Assembly (NCBI GenBank): GCA_948567375.1
Contig: OX419756.1
Location: forward strand, 40,748,333-40,812,332
From: Lunularia cruciata
Taxonomy: Eukaryota > Streptophyta > Marchantiopsida > Lunulariales > Lunulariaceae
DNA: 64,000 nucleotides
Direction of reading: 5' to 3'
In this document: positions 13,865 to 26,760 of the stretch, one piece after another
How positions within the stretch are numbered: the stretch's first letter is position 1
How the letters are laid out: each line of letters starts with the position of its first letter
Notes under the pieces: generated by a model
The model's input: only the letters and a program-made list of their open reading frames with translations
The model's database searches: none
What the model was told of the DNA's origin: nothing
Translations under genes and position numbers: made by a program

Positions 13865-14441
13865 TGTAATGTTTTGAGCTTAAGAGAAAACCCAAGAGAA
13901 AAACAAAGTTTCATTCTTCAATACTCCAATGTCCTAAAGGAGCACATTGTCTTTATTATATAGCATCCACCCTAAGAGAACTACACCTTTAGATCAAATA
14001 TATGAATTAGTGACATGTCAATGAGCTCCACCCTTAGATTAGTTGCATGGATTGGTGATTTGTTTATCCTTATCTTATCTGGTTAGTCAAACAAGTTTTA
14101 ATGAAAGAATCTTTGGAAAATCTTCTTGTGTGAAGCTCGTAATAACATGGTAAAGTAGTGTTGAAAAGCTTTCAACAAGACAAACAAGTAGGAGAAGGAG
14201 AAAGCAATGGATTTTTCCCAAACAAGAATCTTTCATTTTTTGAGACCTAATTCATCCATTTAGGACTCCAGAATTAGCTTTGCAGTTTTCAATGTGTTTT
14301 TAGCCCATGCTTTATTAGTGGAAGTACTCTTTTGGTGACACCTCTATCTGATATATTTAGACCATCATATTGAATATTCCTAAAGATATTACCAAGCAAA
14401 TTTATACCTCTAGATAATCTATCTAGCTAATGGTATTATTA
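13865..14441 (-). mobile_element. Solo LTR, gypsy family B (short form)
   Basis: This is a minus-strand relative of the family-B LTRs. It shares the tctttattatatagc TATA region, the tagccaggcctaatt-type middle and the ttagtggaagtactcttttggtgac block near 14310-14340. It starts TGTAATG at 13865; the far end is near 14440. It holds only one U3 block, so it is about 170 bp shorter than the 1746 and 53529 copies. A target duplication is not clear. Confidence 0.65.
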
Positions 14442-16991
14442 CTTCCTATAGTTACACTTTGAAGGTATACTCCTTTGCTTTATTTGCATCTTTAGCCCTA
14501 ATGGTACCATTAATAGAGAATTTGATGGTGCAAATAGTCTAAGTGATGATGGGTCCCTTTGTATGATCAATAGACCTAATATGAAATCTGGCCACCGCTA
14601 AGTAGTCATTGAGCAACTTCTAATATAACGTTGACCACCAAGAGACTCACTCTAACATCCAAGCAAACTAGCTTTGTTGCTGCAAATGTCATTACATAGT
14701 TGAGGAAGTTACCATGTTGTATTTCACTCCATGCTTATATTGCTCACTTACCACATCATGTAGGTGAAGTCAACATGATGTTGTACTATTACTTTTATTT
14801 TAAAGAAGTAGACTTTAGAAGCTTTGCAAAACCAATGTAACTTATAATGGTTGATTTCCAATAGAAAGCTCATTCTTGTTAGTCTTTCTTGTAAATTATA
14901 CCTCAAGTATACCAATAAAATTTGTTAGCTTCTAACTTGTGATTTTTACACTTGATGTAGAGTTTCACACTTGAACTAAATCTTATATCTATAGTAAGTT
15001 CAACATTTTGGTGTCTTACCTCTAATGAAGGCCATATTAATAAGTTTATAGGCTTTATCTATAGAATATACTAAACAAAAGTGCATGAATTACAAACTGA
15101 AATCCTTTGATTTCCTTGGGTTGAAGGAGGATGAATTATCTATATCCATGAAAACTCCATAAACTTTATATCATTATGAGAAAAGTTTGTTATTAGGTAT
15201 GATAAAGTTTTTTTCTTCTTGTTGTGTTGAAAGAACCTTTTAATATTTATTCCAAAATGTTTTTGGAAGTAAAGCTAAGTACTTCAATGAGTATCTAGTT
15301 TTAAGAACAAGAAACACACAAGTAGTAAGAAGTTGTTGACTTGTTAACTTCATTTCATAAAGAAGGATTCATAAGTTTAGAACATTGATTTATAAATAAG
15401 AATGTATGAGGGTTGGTTTTAGGAATCTATTTTGGTCTTTTCTTGTTCAACCTCTAAAGATTAAATTGGTAAATTAGTTGGTTCTTCAAAATAAGATGAA
15501 TACCAAACAAGATAAAGAAAAAATTGGTTATAGTAAATGGATCAATATGATTGAATTTAGGCAATACATTCAAAATCTATGTTATATAGATTTTATAGTT
15601 TAATAAAAGTAGAGTAGGATTATATACGAGTGAACAAGAAACAAAAAGTATTTGAATTAAAACATCAAGATCTTATCTAAGATGGAGTAGGCAATTGTAC
15701 TTTAATTGAATTAATTTGGAAGTTTGGGACTATAAAGCAATGGTCAAGGCTTCAAAAGCTTAGAGATTAGAATAAATCAGATAAAAAGAGAGGCATCCAA
15801 ATAAAATTGCAAATTTTTTTTCTTGATTAATGTGATATCTTTTGCCTTATTGGTTGGTGTGTAAGAAGAATAAAAATGAATTTTATGCTTTAGAATTCTA
15901 CAGTTGCATGTTAAAAAAATACACACACATGGCAAATATGATTTGTCAAAGAATTAAAAATAATAGAAATAAGAAATAAAAAGAATAAAAAGACCGATAA
16001 AGTAAGAACTATAATTATTTAGATTATGAAAATTAAGGTTCTCTTTGGTACCATATTTGATGGTTATAAAGTATCAAATTACAAATTAGATTATGAGGAC
16101 TTTAGATCATTAATTTTCAAAAAAATTCAATCTATAATATAAGGATTGAAATTTCTATGTACTTTTATTAAATTTGTCAACTATCATATGATTCAAGTGA
16201 CAAAGGTATCAATTGGAAGGCTTTTAAGTTTGCATGTAATGAGATCAAAATTATGAAAATTTTCTAAATCAGAAAAATATAAAGAAAAGAAGATTAAAGT
16301 TATTCTTTGATGTTATATCTTAAGTGAATGAGTCAAACATTGGGGACTCAAGCATCAAGATCTGTTGATAAATACTTGAATCTAAATAAATAAATAGTAA
16401 AAGGATCCAAAAGATTCCATCTACAATTATTACAAACACAATGACTTAATGTTAGCACTTCAAATCCCAAATTTTCTACTCCTCATTTTTTTCTTAGTAC
16501 AAGCCTTGTCTTTAGAAGATTTCTGATTTCATAAACAACTGAATTTGAATCTTATATATTTCCAAAATTGTTCCTTGTAGAATTCCAAATCTACTTGTTT
16601 GATATTATGTCGTAGTGACCCGCCTCGGGTTCACTTTAGCAAAATCTTGTCTTTTTACCAATTTAGTAATTTCAATACATAGGAATGTACACACGTTATG
16701 AATAAAGCCAAACAAAAGATGATAATTGTTGGACTAATACATCATAATGTGAATAAAACTCATAGTATGACTACATTCTAGTTCAATGTTAGGTAGATCA
16801 AGTGTTTTCATCATGAAAGTGCTTTCATCATGAAAGTGCTTTCTTGGAGGCATATCTTTCTAAGAAATATCAACATTACTTACAACCCTAAGAATACAAA
16901 GATGACAAAGTTGTTTCATTGCAAAATTTGGTCATTACAAAGTTTTGTTGTCACAAGGTCAATTTGTTACAAATATGAGTAGATAAAATGT
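14442..16991. other. AT-rich intergenic DNA, nothing recognised
   Basis: There are no gene-like frames or transposon motifs. A 17-bp exact tandem duplication (tttcatcatgaaagtgc) lies at 16806-16839. Confidence 0.45.
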
Positions 16992-17233
16992 TTTGTCAAT
17001 AGACAAAGTTCCATCAAATTCCTTGTGATAAAAATTCATGCCTCACGCATAGACGTGCCACTAAACATACTCCTAACCATTTGGCACCAAGCAACACACA
17101 TTGGGAACCTGATTTGTCAATAGACAAAGTGCCATCAAATTCCTTGTGATAAAAATTCATGCCTCACGCATAGACGTGCCACTAAACATACTCCTAACCA
17201 TTTGGCACCAAGCAACACACATTGGGAACCTGA
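16992..17233. repeat. Nearly identical tandem duplication, 121-bp unit x 2
   Basis: Units 16992-17112 and 17113-17233 differ at one position (aaagttcc versus aaagtgcc). Each begins tttgtcaatagacaaag and ends attgggaacctga. The near-identity means the duplication is recent, or it is an assembly artefact. Confidence 0.95.
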
Positions 17234-18703
17234 TTGCAATCTTTCACCAATTGCCGCAATGGATGGAAGATGGATTGGGTTTCTCAAGACTATAAGTTGA
17301 TAATTCCACCTCATGAGGAGAACCTTTTGTACTTTTCATTCCTTTCCACAATCAAGGTTTTGTCTTGCCATATAGGAAACCATTCCTACTACTAATAGGA
17401 AACAATTGTAAGCTCTCTCCTTGCTGAGGAGAGCTATGTCCTTTTGCCAAAAAAGTGCAAAAACTCAAGAGTATATGTAAAAGGAGTTTGGTGATATGGT
17501 GGATTCTTGAGATAGAATAATTAAAAATACCACAAAAAATTGCAAAGGGTTGACTATGAGGGTAATTCAAATTAATTTTCAACAAAGCTTTAGAAATTTT
17601 TGAATGAGGTTTAGTTTGCAGACCTGATTACATAAAAAGTCAAAATCTAGAGTTATGGCTCTAGGAGTGAGGTTTATTGGAGGTCTTTTTGCTAAAGGAG
17701 TTTTGTAAAATCCCAAATGCAAGTGGCAAGACATTGACAAGAAGTTCAGCAATATGGAAAAAAGACAATGTGTAATGAGGGTTGGGAGAGGAGTGCTCCT
17801 CATTTGGCCAAATACACATGGACACTTCATATGGCCATCTAGGTAAGGATTTGAAGTATAGAATCAACTCATTTGTTTGTATAAGTTGACAAATGGATAC
17901 AAGATAGAGGATATGAACAACCTTGCTTGAAAATTTGTGACTAAAAGAATCATCAAGTTATTTAGGTTGAAACAAATGGCCTATATGAACTTGTATTAGC
18001 AATCTTCTTCAACCTTTTTCACAAAAAATAACATGTAAGTTTGGGTAAAGGTGTTATGAGAGTGAATCATTGAGCTATAAGATGATATAGTTTAGGGTAT
18101 ACTCACAACTTTAGCCCCTTTTAAAATATTTTGTTACATAGGGATAAACCTCCTAATGGAAGAGGAGAAGGAAAATTATCTCAACCACTTTTACCATTTA
18201 ACATTCTTCAATTGACACCCAAGCATTTTGAAAGAAATAATAAATTATCATGAGGTAGACATGGAGTTTGCTTGCACAAAGAAGTTCATGCCAATGATTG
18301 AAACCTACAACAAAATGATTATTTCCAAGAAGGTAACTTGGGCAAAAATCTAGATTTAGGGGTTTTAGGTTTAAGGGTCTACATATCATCTAGCAAGAGT
18401 GGAAGCAGAGAAGCGCCAAGAAAAACAAGGAATTTGAAACAATGGGCAAGGTTGGTCAATCTACTTCACGAACAAGTAGGGAAGAAATCCTCTTAGACAA
18501 TGAGGAAGCAAGAAGTGAAGACTCTTCACCTAGATATTATAACCCATGCAAAACAATAAGATGGTTATGGGAGATTGTAACAATGAAGTATAGTCATTAC
18601 CAATATCAAACAATGGTACAACTATGTGGTTGTTTTTTCTCAAAAGGAATGGACAAGAGGAAGAAGGTAAGGGGATCTCAATCTCCAAATTGTTGAGTGT
18701 ACC
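17234..18703. other. Intergenic DNA, nothing recognised
   Basis: Several short, overlapping frames occur on both strands (17352-17867 and 18198-18721). None shows a conserved motif and none dominates its neighbours. No transposon protein was recognised. The end of this stretch contains the left target duplication (18704-18708) of element A2. Confidence 0.4.
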
Positions 18704-18708
18704 ATTTG

Positions 18709-19164
18709 TGAAAGAGATCAAGGAGAGAAATAAGAGAGTGAAAGATCACATTGGGACTCTTGAAAGAGGGAAAATTTTAATGCCTAGCATGAACTTGGGC
18801 TTGGGTATTTATAAAGAATATATAAGGCTATTGAGATTTTTCTCAAGAATCTTCCTACAAGCCACCTTCTTAGAGTGAAAACTAAACTAATTGGGAAACT
18901 TATCAAGAAGCTTCCCTCTAGAAGTTGCCTATTTGGCATGCAAGCTAAGCTAGTCTGGAAGTTTTCCAAAAAGCTTCCTTCTATAAGCCACCTATTTGAC
19001 ATGCAAGCTAAGCTAGTCTCCATTCCTAGGAGTCACTACTTGGCATACATGTTACTTGATACTTGGAAGTTACCAAGAAGCTTCTTAGATACTTCTTGGC
19101 TAATTTGGCTTATTTGTTGATTCATTTGTCTTGACTAACTTGTTTATAAAGTATGTATTGTTAT
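18709..19164 (-). repeat. 3' LTR of gypsy element A2
   Basis: It aligns in reverse with the A1 LTR. The TATA region appears as gggtatttataaag near 18806, and the tgcctagcatg block at 18781. GAAGCTTC blocks are partly preserved. The upper boundary, next to the C-rich polypurine-tract complement, is accurate to a few bases. Confidence 0.8.
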
Positions 19165-19174
19165 CTATTCCCCC

Positions 19175-22100
19175 AATGTTAGTTGGTGACATCCTCCTCA
19201 CCATGGAAGCTTCAAAGTCTTGGATGGCCATTTGTGCATTGTAACAATGAGAAAGAGGCTCCCAAGTGGCATCATGAAAGGGATACCCTTTCTAAAGGAC
19301 TTTGTACTCAATGTGTTATTGGCGTCCATGTCGAATATGGAAACATTCAAAGATAAAATCAACTTCAAACTCCTTATGATTATTGATAGGAAGAGGATGA
19401 GGATGGGGTTTGACACAAGTGAAAAAAGAAAATGAATTAGAAAAATTGATTTCAACTTGGAAACATGAAAGACAAGGTGGATTTACATATGACAAGGCAA
19501 GGCAAAGCAAGGTAACAAGCAATAGGAGAAATGATTTGGGTGACATCAAATAGACCTATCCAATTGCAAGCAAGTTTACACACTTGGGTACCAAGTGAGA
19601 GGGATAGGTTATTAGAAGAAAGTATGACCTTATCATCAAGTTGAAAGATGAGATCACAATGATGTTGATCCGTGTATTGCTTTTGATGATTTTGAGCAAC
19701 AAGGAAATGAGATTTGGCTTATTGTAAAGATTGGGATATTGTGGTCAAAAAGGTAGAAGTATGAGGAACATGAGATGGAGGAAGAGTAAGTAGGAAATCT
19801 AAAACAAGTGGGTCTTGGCCAAAATCAAGGAAGAAGAGAGAGAATTGAGTGCTTGCATGCTTGGAGTTATTATAGATAAACTCAACAACTACAAGACATT
19901 CATCATAGTTGATATGATGAATGTTGACAAAGGCATGAAGCGTATCCTCCAAGGTGCAATTTTCATATTTGGTTTTCCTATCAGTTTGAGGATGATAGGC
20001 CATGGACAAAGCAATGTTGGTGCTAAGTAGCTTGAAGAGTGCTTGCCAAAATTTATTGGTGAATCAAGGATCATGGTCGGAGATAAGTACACAAGGCATC
20101 CGATGATGCTTGAAGATATTATCAAAGTAGATATAGGTCAATGTTAGAGCATCCATTATATCAAAGGTTGGTGCCAAAGTTATTTGCTTACTAAGCTTAT
20201 CAACAAACACCACAATTGTTGTATGACCTTGCTTCCTTTTAGCAAGGATGTGATGAGATCTAAGCTCACCTGTTCCCATTGAGTAGATGGATGGGAAGTG
20301 GTTGAAGGAGTCCACTTGGCTTTTGGTTATTTGCCTTGTTTTATTAGAAGTTCTCAAAAGATTAGACAACCTCTCAAATTTCTCATGGAAAGTTGAGCCA
20401 CCACCATTGGCGTTGTAGGGTATCCAAGGTCTTTTCTACACCCATGTGACCAGTGATTGGTAAATCATGGGCTTCTTGAAGACACAAAAATTGTATATCG
20501 TCCTTGGTTGGAAAATAGATCCAATTTTCATAGAATACAAGGCCTTCCTTGATAGAGAAGGTGTTTTATTTTTATCATATGCTGTAAGATAACCTTATAC
20601 CAAATGAAAGAAGGGTGGTGGTTTGTTGGCAAGACACAAAGGCAATGAGATGTGACCTATTTAGAAATACCTATTGCAATACAACTCTAATGGTTAGCCT
20701 CAAAATCAACCATACAATGTAGTTGAGGATCATATGGTTGAATAATGAGTCTTGAAGATACCATATGCTTCAACTTCTTGAATGTTTATTTGTGCTTGGT
20801 GGTCCACTGAAAGCTTGAGGTCTTCCCCAAGAGATTGGTCAATGGTACGGCCACATGAGCATATTAATGTGTGAACCATTAGTAAAAACTTGCCAATCCA
20901 TTAAATGTTTGCACTTTGGTGGCATCCTTTGGAGTAGGCCAATCAATAATGGCCCGGATTTTCTCTTCTTCCATCTTGATCACCTGCAATGAGACCTTAT
21001 GATCCAAGAAGGTAATTTCTTTGCCAAAAGGCACACTTTGACTTTTTTTAATAAAAGTTCCATTGACATAAGCATCTTATGACTTCTCACACTTGATTTA
21101 TGTCTTACGTCTTTGTCTTGCTATGGATTAAAATATCATCCAAGAACAATACCACATACCAATCCAATAGCCTATCCAATGCCAAATACATATGAACCAT
21201 GTAGATTTTTGGGCATGAGTGAGCCCAAAGGGTAGAGCTCTCCGTTCAAAATGCCCATACCTTATGCAAAATGTAATATTTTGTACATTCTCTTTGTTAA
21301 TGAGGATTTGCTAATAGTTGCTTCAAAGATCCAACTTGGATAAGTATTGTGCTCCACTCAATTGATCTAGCAAGTCATCAATTTGAAGCAAATGATATTG
21401 TAATATTCCAAGGATAAGAGAACCCCCAAGAGACCCCCAAAAGAAGAAACACATAGCTTCACACTCAAAACTCTAATGTTCCAAAGTAGCACTTTGTCTT
21501 TATTATATGGCAAAGAGGACTCCCTTAAAGGAAGCTCTAACCTTGGATCAGATATATAGATTTGTGACATATTAGCAAGCTCTACCCTTTGATAAGTTGC
21601 ATGCATGGTTTGACATGTTGATTCTGGTCCTATCTGGTTGGACAAATCAGCTTTGCCCCAAAGGGAATCTCTAAGGAATCTTCTTGTAGGAATCTAAAAA
21701 TTATATGATTGAGATACCATTGGAAAGCTCTTCACAAGAAAAAAAGGGGGAGGGAGGGCCATCTTTTTATCCTTAGTGGGGTGGGGTAATCTGCACATTT
21801 TGTAGGCCTAATGCATCTATTTAGGCCTTCAATATTGGCTCCAAAGTTTTTAGGGTATTTTTGGTTCCTACACTATTAGTAGATGTACTCTTTTGGTGAT
21901 ACCTCTATCTAATCTACTTACTAAATCATACATTACATCCTTCCAAATGTTACAAAACCAATTTTCACCTTTAGATAATATGTTTAGCTATTGGTATTAT
22001 AGATATGTATTCTTCACTATTTGTTTATTGAGGCTATAATAATCAATATAGACTTGAAGTAATCTATCCTTCTTTGGTGCTCCCTAAGGAAATGTACTAT

Positions 22101-22830
22101 GTCATATGAAATCCTTTTCAACAACTTAGTGAATGTCATTCAAGCTCTTCCAAATCCTTTGGTGAGAGATGATAGATTGGTCTACTCATTGGAGTACTTC
22201 GTGGCAATAACTCAATCTTGAAAGACAAGCTATGATCAAAGGGTAACCCTTTCAGCAAATCATCTAGAAATATATTTTAAACTCATCAACTATTTGATCA
22301 ACCACTGCTTGATGAGGCTTTTGGCGCTCATTGGATTTTCCATACGCAATTGGCTTGATCCACACATTGCAATAATGGGAACATTTTCTTCCAAAGGTTA
22401 CTCTCTGGCTACTTTATTGAAAAATTCTCATATTGGGATTGACTATTCTTAGGTATCTTGCACAAAGATGTTAGACAACTTAATTGATAATTATTACTTT
22501 AGTGTTATACTTTAATTTGTCATAGAGTCCAATCAAATTGAACCTTGTAATGTTCAAGCCAAGGTAAACTTGGAATAACATCATAATGTAGAGGTGCCAT
22601 TGCAAACCTTATACACTCCAAATACTCCATCTCAATCTTGAATATAATAGGATGTGAGGTACACAATATATAATGCTTTCTACTATCCACCATCCTCTAT
22701 TTTTTTCCAATTATTGATTTGAAAGGAACACTTATTTCCTTTGAAAATGGCATGGACATGTAATTCTTTGAACTTCCAAAATCAACCAAAATTTGATGTA
22801 TATTGACTCCTCCACCCATGTGTAATGTAT
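19175..22830 (-). pseudogene. Gypsy pol relic of A2
   Basis: The minus strand holds, in order from high to low coordinates: protease and reverse transcriptase remnants, RNase H, integrase and a broken chromodomain. The clearest part is the integrase (19719-20369). It keeps the AYHPQTDRKT catalytic-Glu neighbourhood, the YNNSKHAST segment and the LISDHDP segment (20064-20369). The chromodomain relic is at 19198-19455. There are numerous stops and frameshifts, and the solo LTR at 21399-22001 splits the reverse transcriptase. Confidence 0.85.
21399..22001 (-). mobile_element. Solo LTR, gypsy family B, nested in A2 pol
   Basis: The ends are TGTAATATTCC at 21399 and tattata at 22001. They are flanked by a perfect 5-bp target duplication, GATAT, at 21394-21398 and 22002-22006. 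The TATA region (tctttattatatggc) and a G-rich tract (21745-21755) are present. It holds one U3 block. The reverse transcriptase relic of A2 continues on both sides, so this insertion is younger than A2. Confidence 0.9.
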
Positions 22831-22839
22831 TGGTAGGTT

Positions 22840-23503
22840 TTGTGAAGTTTGAGGTTGAGACCAAGTTGTTTCAACTAAGGAATCAAAGTGCTTAGCCGAC
22901 TACATAGCTTCCTCCAAGTGTTTGGGCTCCAACATGTTCACTTCAAATTTGGTGGATGTTTTCAAACCTCCCACAAATTGAACCGGAGTTTCACCGTCAG
23001 GTATATATGAAATTTTCATTATGGTGTTTTGAAATTGAATGATGTATCTTCTTATAGAACCAATCTATTTCAATTTTTCCAATCTATCTTGTGTAGCTTG
23101 TGTGGTATTTATAGCTTAGAATCATCCAATTATTATGCTCTTAAATTCTTCCCATGTCAAGATTTGTATAACAAGTTAATTTTCAGCTTGCTCTATTCAA
23201 ATTGTCACCAAAGTTTTGCCACTCCATCCAATTGGCTTTAAGCCACGAGAATTTGTCTTTGTTCATCTTGGAGATTTGTAGCTTCAAAATAATATTTACA
23301 ATCAAACGTAAAATTCTTTACTACACCCAAGAGATTCTTACCTTCAAATACTTTGGGCTTTGGAAATTGGATTTTCTCTTCTCCTTCTCAAAATGGTGCT
23401 CTTGCTACATGCTCTTGTTGTTGATGGTCTCTTTTTTCCAACAATCAAGTAAGATGCTCAAATGTTTTTGCATAGAAATTATAACTATAGGTATTACCAC
23501 CAT
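22840..23503 (-). pseudogene. Gypsy gag relic of A2
   Basis: The minus strand is alignable with A1 gag. The start codon complement is at 23501-23503, and a segment resembling A1's FPKPKVFEGKNL lies near 23360. A deletion near 22820-22840 joins the end of the capsid region directly to the protease, removing the zinc knuckle and the whole gag-pol overlap seen in A1. Stops are frequent. Confidence 0.75.
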
Positions 23504-23752
23504 GGTTATTCTATATCAAACTATCAACAATTATTTAAGTTAACATGTATATGTAACAAATCCATCACTCTATGTAAGTTGCAACCAGAGGCATCAAGGG
23601 TTCATCAAACAAAGTGATTTTATTCAAAATATAATCACCCAAAGCATGAGATGATGAACTACATGAAATGATGATTGGTTAGTTCATGGTTTTGGAGAAA
23701 TCAATTTGGTTGTTGATAAATTATCTCCATCATTTCACCAATTTGATATCAA

Positions 23753-24302
23753 TGTAAAAGATTGAGGAAAGAAATAGGAAAATGAAATATTAGAGTGAAA
23801 GATCACATTGGAACTTTTGAATGAATGGAACTCCAAATGCCTAGCATGAGCTTAGGCTTTGGTATTTACAAGTTAATACAAGGCTCTTGAGACACTTCTC
23901 AAGAAGCTTCCTACAAGCCATCTTCTTAGAGTGCAAGCTAAGCTAATCGAGATGCTTCTTGATAAGCTTCCTTCTAGAAGCCAACTAGTTGGTATGCAAA
24001 CTAAGTTACTTTAGAAGCTTCACAAGAATATTCCTTTAAGAAGCCATCTACTTGGTATGCTAGCTAAGCTAGTCTGGAAGTTTCCCAAGAAGATTCCTTT
24101 TAGAAACCACATACTTGGTGTGCAAAGTTAGCTAGCTGGGAAACTTCCCAAGATGCTTCCTCCTAGAAGTCACCACTTGGCATGTACATTACTCAATACT
24201 TGGAAGGTATTAAGAAACTTCTTAGATACTTCTTGGCAAATTTGGCCTATTTGCTACTTCATTAGTCTCAACTAACTTATTTGGAATCTCTATATTGGTA
24301 CA
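23753..24302 (-). repeat. 5' LTR of gypsy element A2
   Basis: In minus orientation it runs from tgtaccaatatagag (24302 downward) to ttttaca at 23753. It is about 550 bp, longer than the 423-bp A1 LTR because of extra GAAGCTTC-type blocks. The heat-shock-like arrays are largely decayed; two-unit remnants such as TTCtaGAA remain. Confidence 0.8.
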
Positions 24303-24586
24303 ATTTGTCTTAAGAATGTAGAACAATGAGGTAGGGTTGTCAAGAATGAAGAATGATGATAAAATTTGGCCAATGGAGCAAGAAATGGCTAAACCAAAAG
24401 GAAGTTGTGTTGACACAATCAACATAAGGGAGTGAGAGTCCATGATAAGACAAGAGCACAAAGACCAAATAGTAAGACATACAAACAACAAAGCCATGAC
24501 CAACAAATAAAGAAGGTAGGATGATCAAGATCAATATGCAAAGGCCGGACCAAACAATAGAGAACAAACAAAGAATATAAGTACAA

Positions 24587-24985
24587 CCAAGGACTTCCTA
24601 AGCTACACAAAATGAGAAAATAACTTGCTCATGTAGTTGGTGGTGGTCAATACCCTTAAAATTATTATGTCCAAGATGGAGGTCATAAGGAATTCTTGCC
24701 ATTCTACAAGGAACTCAACCCTACTATCAATGACCAAGCAATAAAAGTACTACATTTGCATAAAATGGCATAAATAACAACCAAGGACTTCCTTAGTTGC
24801 ATGAAAAGAGAAAATAACTTGCTCATGTAGTTGATAGTGGTATATATTGTTAAAATTATTTTGCCCAAGATGGAGACCATGGAGGAATTCTTGTCATTCT
24901 ACAAGGAATTCAAACCTACTATCCATGACCTAGCAATACTAGTACTACATTTGCATAAGTTGGCATACATAACAACAAAGGAGAA
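24587..24985 (+). repeat. Imperfect tandem duplication, about 193-bp unit
   Basis: The first unit starts near 24587 and the second near 24779; both open with caaccaaggacttcct. Both contain aataacttgctcatgtagtt and a stretch reading as a Glu/Lys-rich peptide. The units have diverged by substitutions and small indels. Confidence 0.8.
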
Positions 24986-25692
24986 GGCCCTTGTGCAAAA
25001 AACTTTAATTGAGGCCAAGGAGTGAATTGAGGAGAAGGAAAAAAAGATATAGAGAAGTTCCATATGGATAAGCTCTTATGACAAGAGCAGTATGAAGTGC
25101 TCATTCTATGGCTAAAATCAAAACTGAAAAACCATAATAAAAAATTCTTCCACCAACAAAAGCAACATAAAGACAGACTACATGCCTGAGATAAGACATT
25201 GAGGAATTTGCAAGTTAAGTTAGAGGGAGCTTGTACCCAAAAAATGATGGCACAAATGCAATACACGAACTTGAAGAAGATGACCTATCTTCAGATTTTG
25301 GACCTAAGTACAAGCCTTTAATGCAAACAAGAGAAGAGTACGAGCAAGTGACCAAAATACAAGATGAGCTATTGAATGAACTCCAAAGTGCATGAAAAAA
25401 TCTGGAGAACAAATGGATGGAGTTGGTTCTTGCAATGAAAAGGCATATAGAAACTCAAATCTTGAGCTTTTTGGGATGCCTAGCCAACAAGAACCTCCAA
25501 TGTACAAAGCTAAAGGTCTTAAAAATGCATATTGACGCACAAGAAAGGAAGACCTATATAAACAAACAATTCAAGGCATTTTCTACCAAGCTATATGGCC
25601 ATTCTAACTCCAAATTTGATGAGACACATACTAGCATCATACAAGTAGTTGATTGTTATAAGAAGGAGCTTGTAGAACTAATTCAAGTATGA
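24831..25692 (+). pseudogene. Degenerate Lys/Glu-rich ORF, unrecognised
   Basis: Two open segments (24831-25025 and 25417-25692), with interrupted frames between, encode charged, helix-prone peptides rich in K, E, Q and L. No transposon or enzyme motif is visible. The stops and the upstream tandem duplication argue for a decayed gene, or for the coding part of a non-autonomous repeat. It may be related in composition to the minus-strand region at 3300-4450, but I could not align them. Confidence 0.3.
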
Positions 25693-26685
25693 AAAGGAGT
25701 GGATAGTTCATCACAAGTGTAGCTAGATCATATTGTAGACGAGTAATGATCATAATAGCTTCATACAAAATGAGTAGTGGTCAATTTTATGAAGAATGAC
25801 TAGTAGTTATCTCATAGATAAGATAGGGTAGTTTTCATAGTCATAGTACAAGACAGTTTGTATTTGTATACTTTGTACATAGCTAGTTAGGTAACAATAC
25901 AAAGATTTGGTGCCATGCCTTACACTTGATATAATAGCTAAAGGCAAGAAGTTAAGAGGTTTGAGTGCCCCATACCTACTTAAGGTTATGTTAGGATATG
26001 ATAAGTCAAAAAGATGTGTTTATCATTGAACACCTTTGATGTATGTAGGAGATTTTGAGCACATTGTAGCCATTGGAATTCTTCAAGATTAAGTAGAAAA
26101 TATATAAAAAGCTTCACCATAAAAATGTTCACCATGTCTATTTGGTGCATCATTCTTTTGCATTGAATGAAGTTTATACCATCAAGAATCTTAAGTCAAT
26201 ATATGTGTATTGGTCTTAAATTTGTATGCCTCATTAAGTGGGAGTGAAAAAATTTGGATGTATAAGCAAAAACACTTCAATAAGTAAAATCATTTGTGTG
26301 GAACTAGATTGTACAAATCTAAGGGCTCTGCAAAGGTCAAGAAAAGAAAGATATAGGTTGCTAAACACATGGAGTACTGTAAAATAACACTACCTTGCAA
26401 GATTCAACATCATAGTTAGTCAAGAATCTTGTGCAGTTATGCCTTCTAGGGAAAGGTGGAACACTGTATCACAATCATAATAATTGGAGTGATTGGACCC
26501 TTGGGAGATCTTCTTTCCTCTTATTTTGCATGTTCTAGTATATTATCCATAAAACACCTTAGCATTGCCAATCCCTTATGACACTAACTTCATGATGTGA
26601 GTAAGGATTGTAGTACTTATGAACTTCTCAATAATAGTAGTCAAAATATTGATTAAGGAATAGAGAAGGTAAAATTATCTTGAGA
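25693..26685. other. AT-rich intergenic DNA, nothing recognised
   Basis: No coding motif or repeat of note. It forms the left flank of element A1 and ends just before the target duplication caaag (26686-26690). Confidence 0.5.
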
Positions 26686-26760
26686 CAAAGTGTAACAATA
26701 TGGAGTTTAGCGACGAAGTTAGTCGAGCTTATGAAGTAGATAATAAGACAAAATAGCCTA

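Larger units (their letters stand above)
18709..24302 (-). mobile_element. Decayed full-length Ty3/gypsy chromovirus (A2)
   Basis: This is a minus-strand relative of element A1. It has a 3' LTR (18709-19164), a pol relic, a gag relic and a 5' LTR (23753-24302). The 5-bp target duplication ATTTG is intact at 18704-18708 and 24303-24307. A degenerate primer site follows the 5' LTR at about 23743-23750 (tgatatca, minus strand), and a C-run at 19166-19175 is the complement of the polypurine tract. Many stops and frameshifts make it non-coding. A family-B solo LTR at 21399-22001 interrupts its reverse transcriptase. Confidence 0.9.

Noticed and set aside
16992..17233. CRISPR-like array
   Set aside because: There are only two adjacent units with no spacers, in a plant nuclear context; it is a simple tandem duplication.
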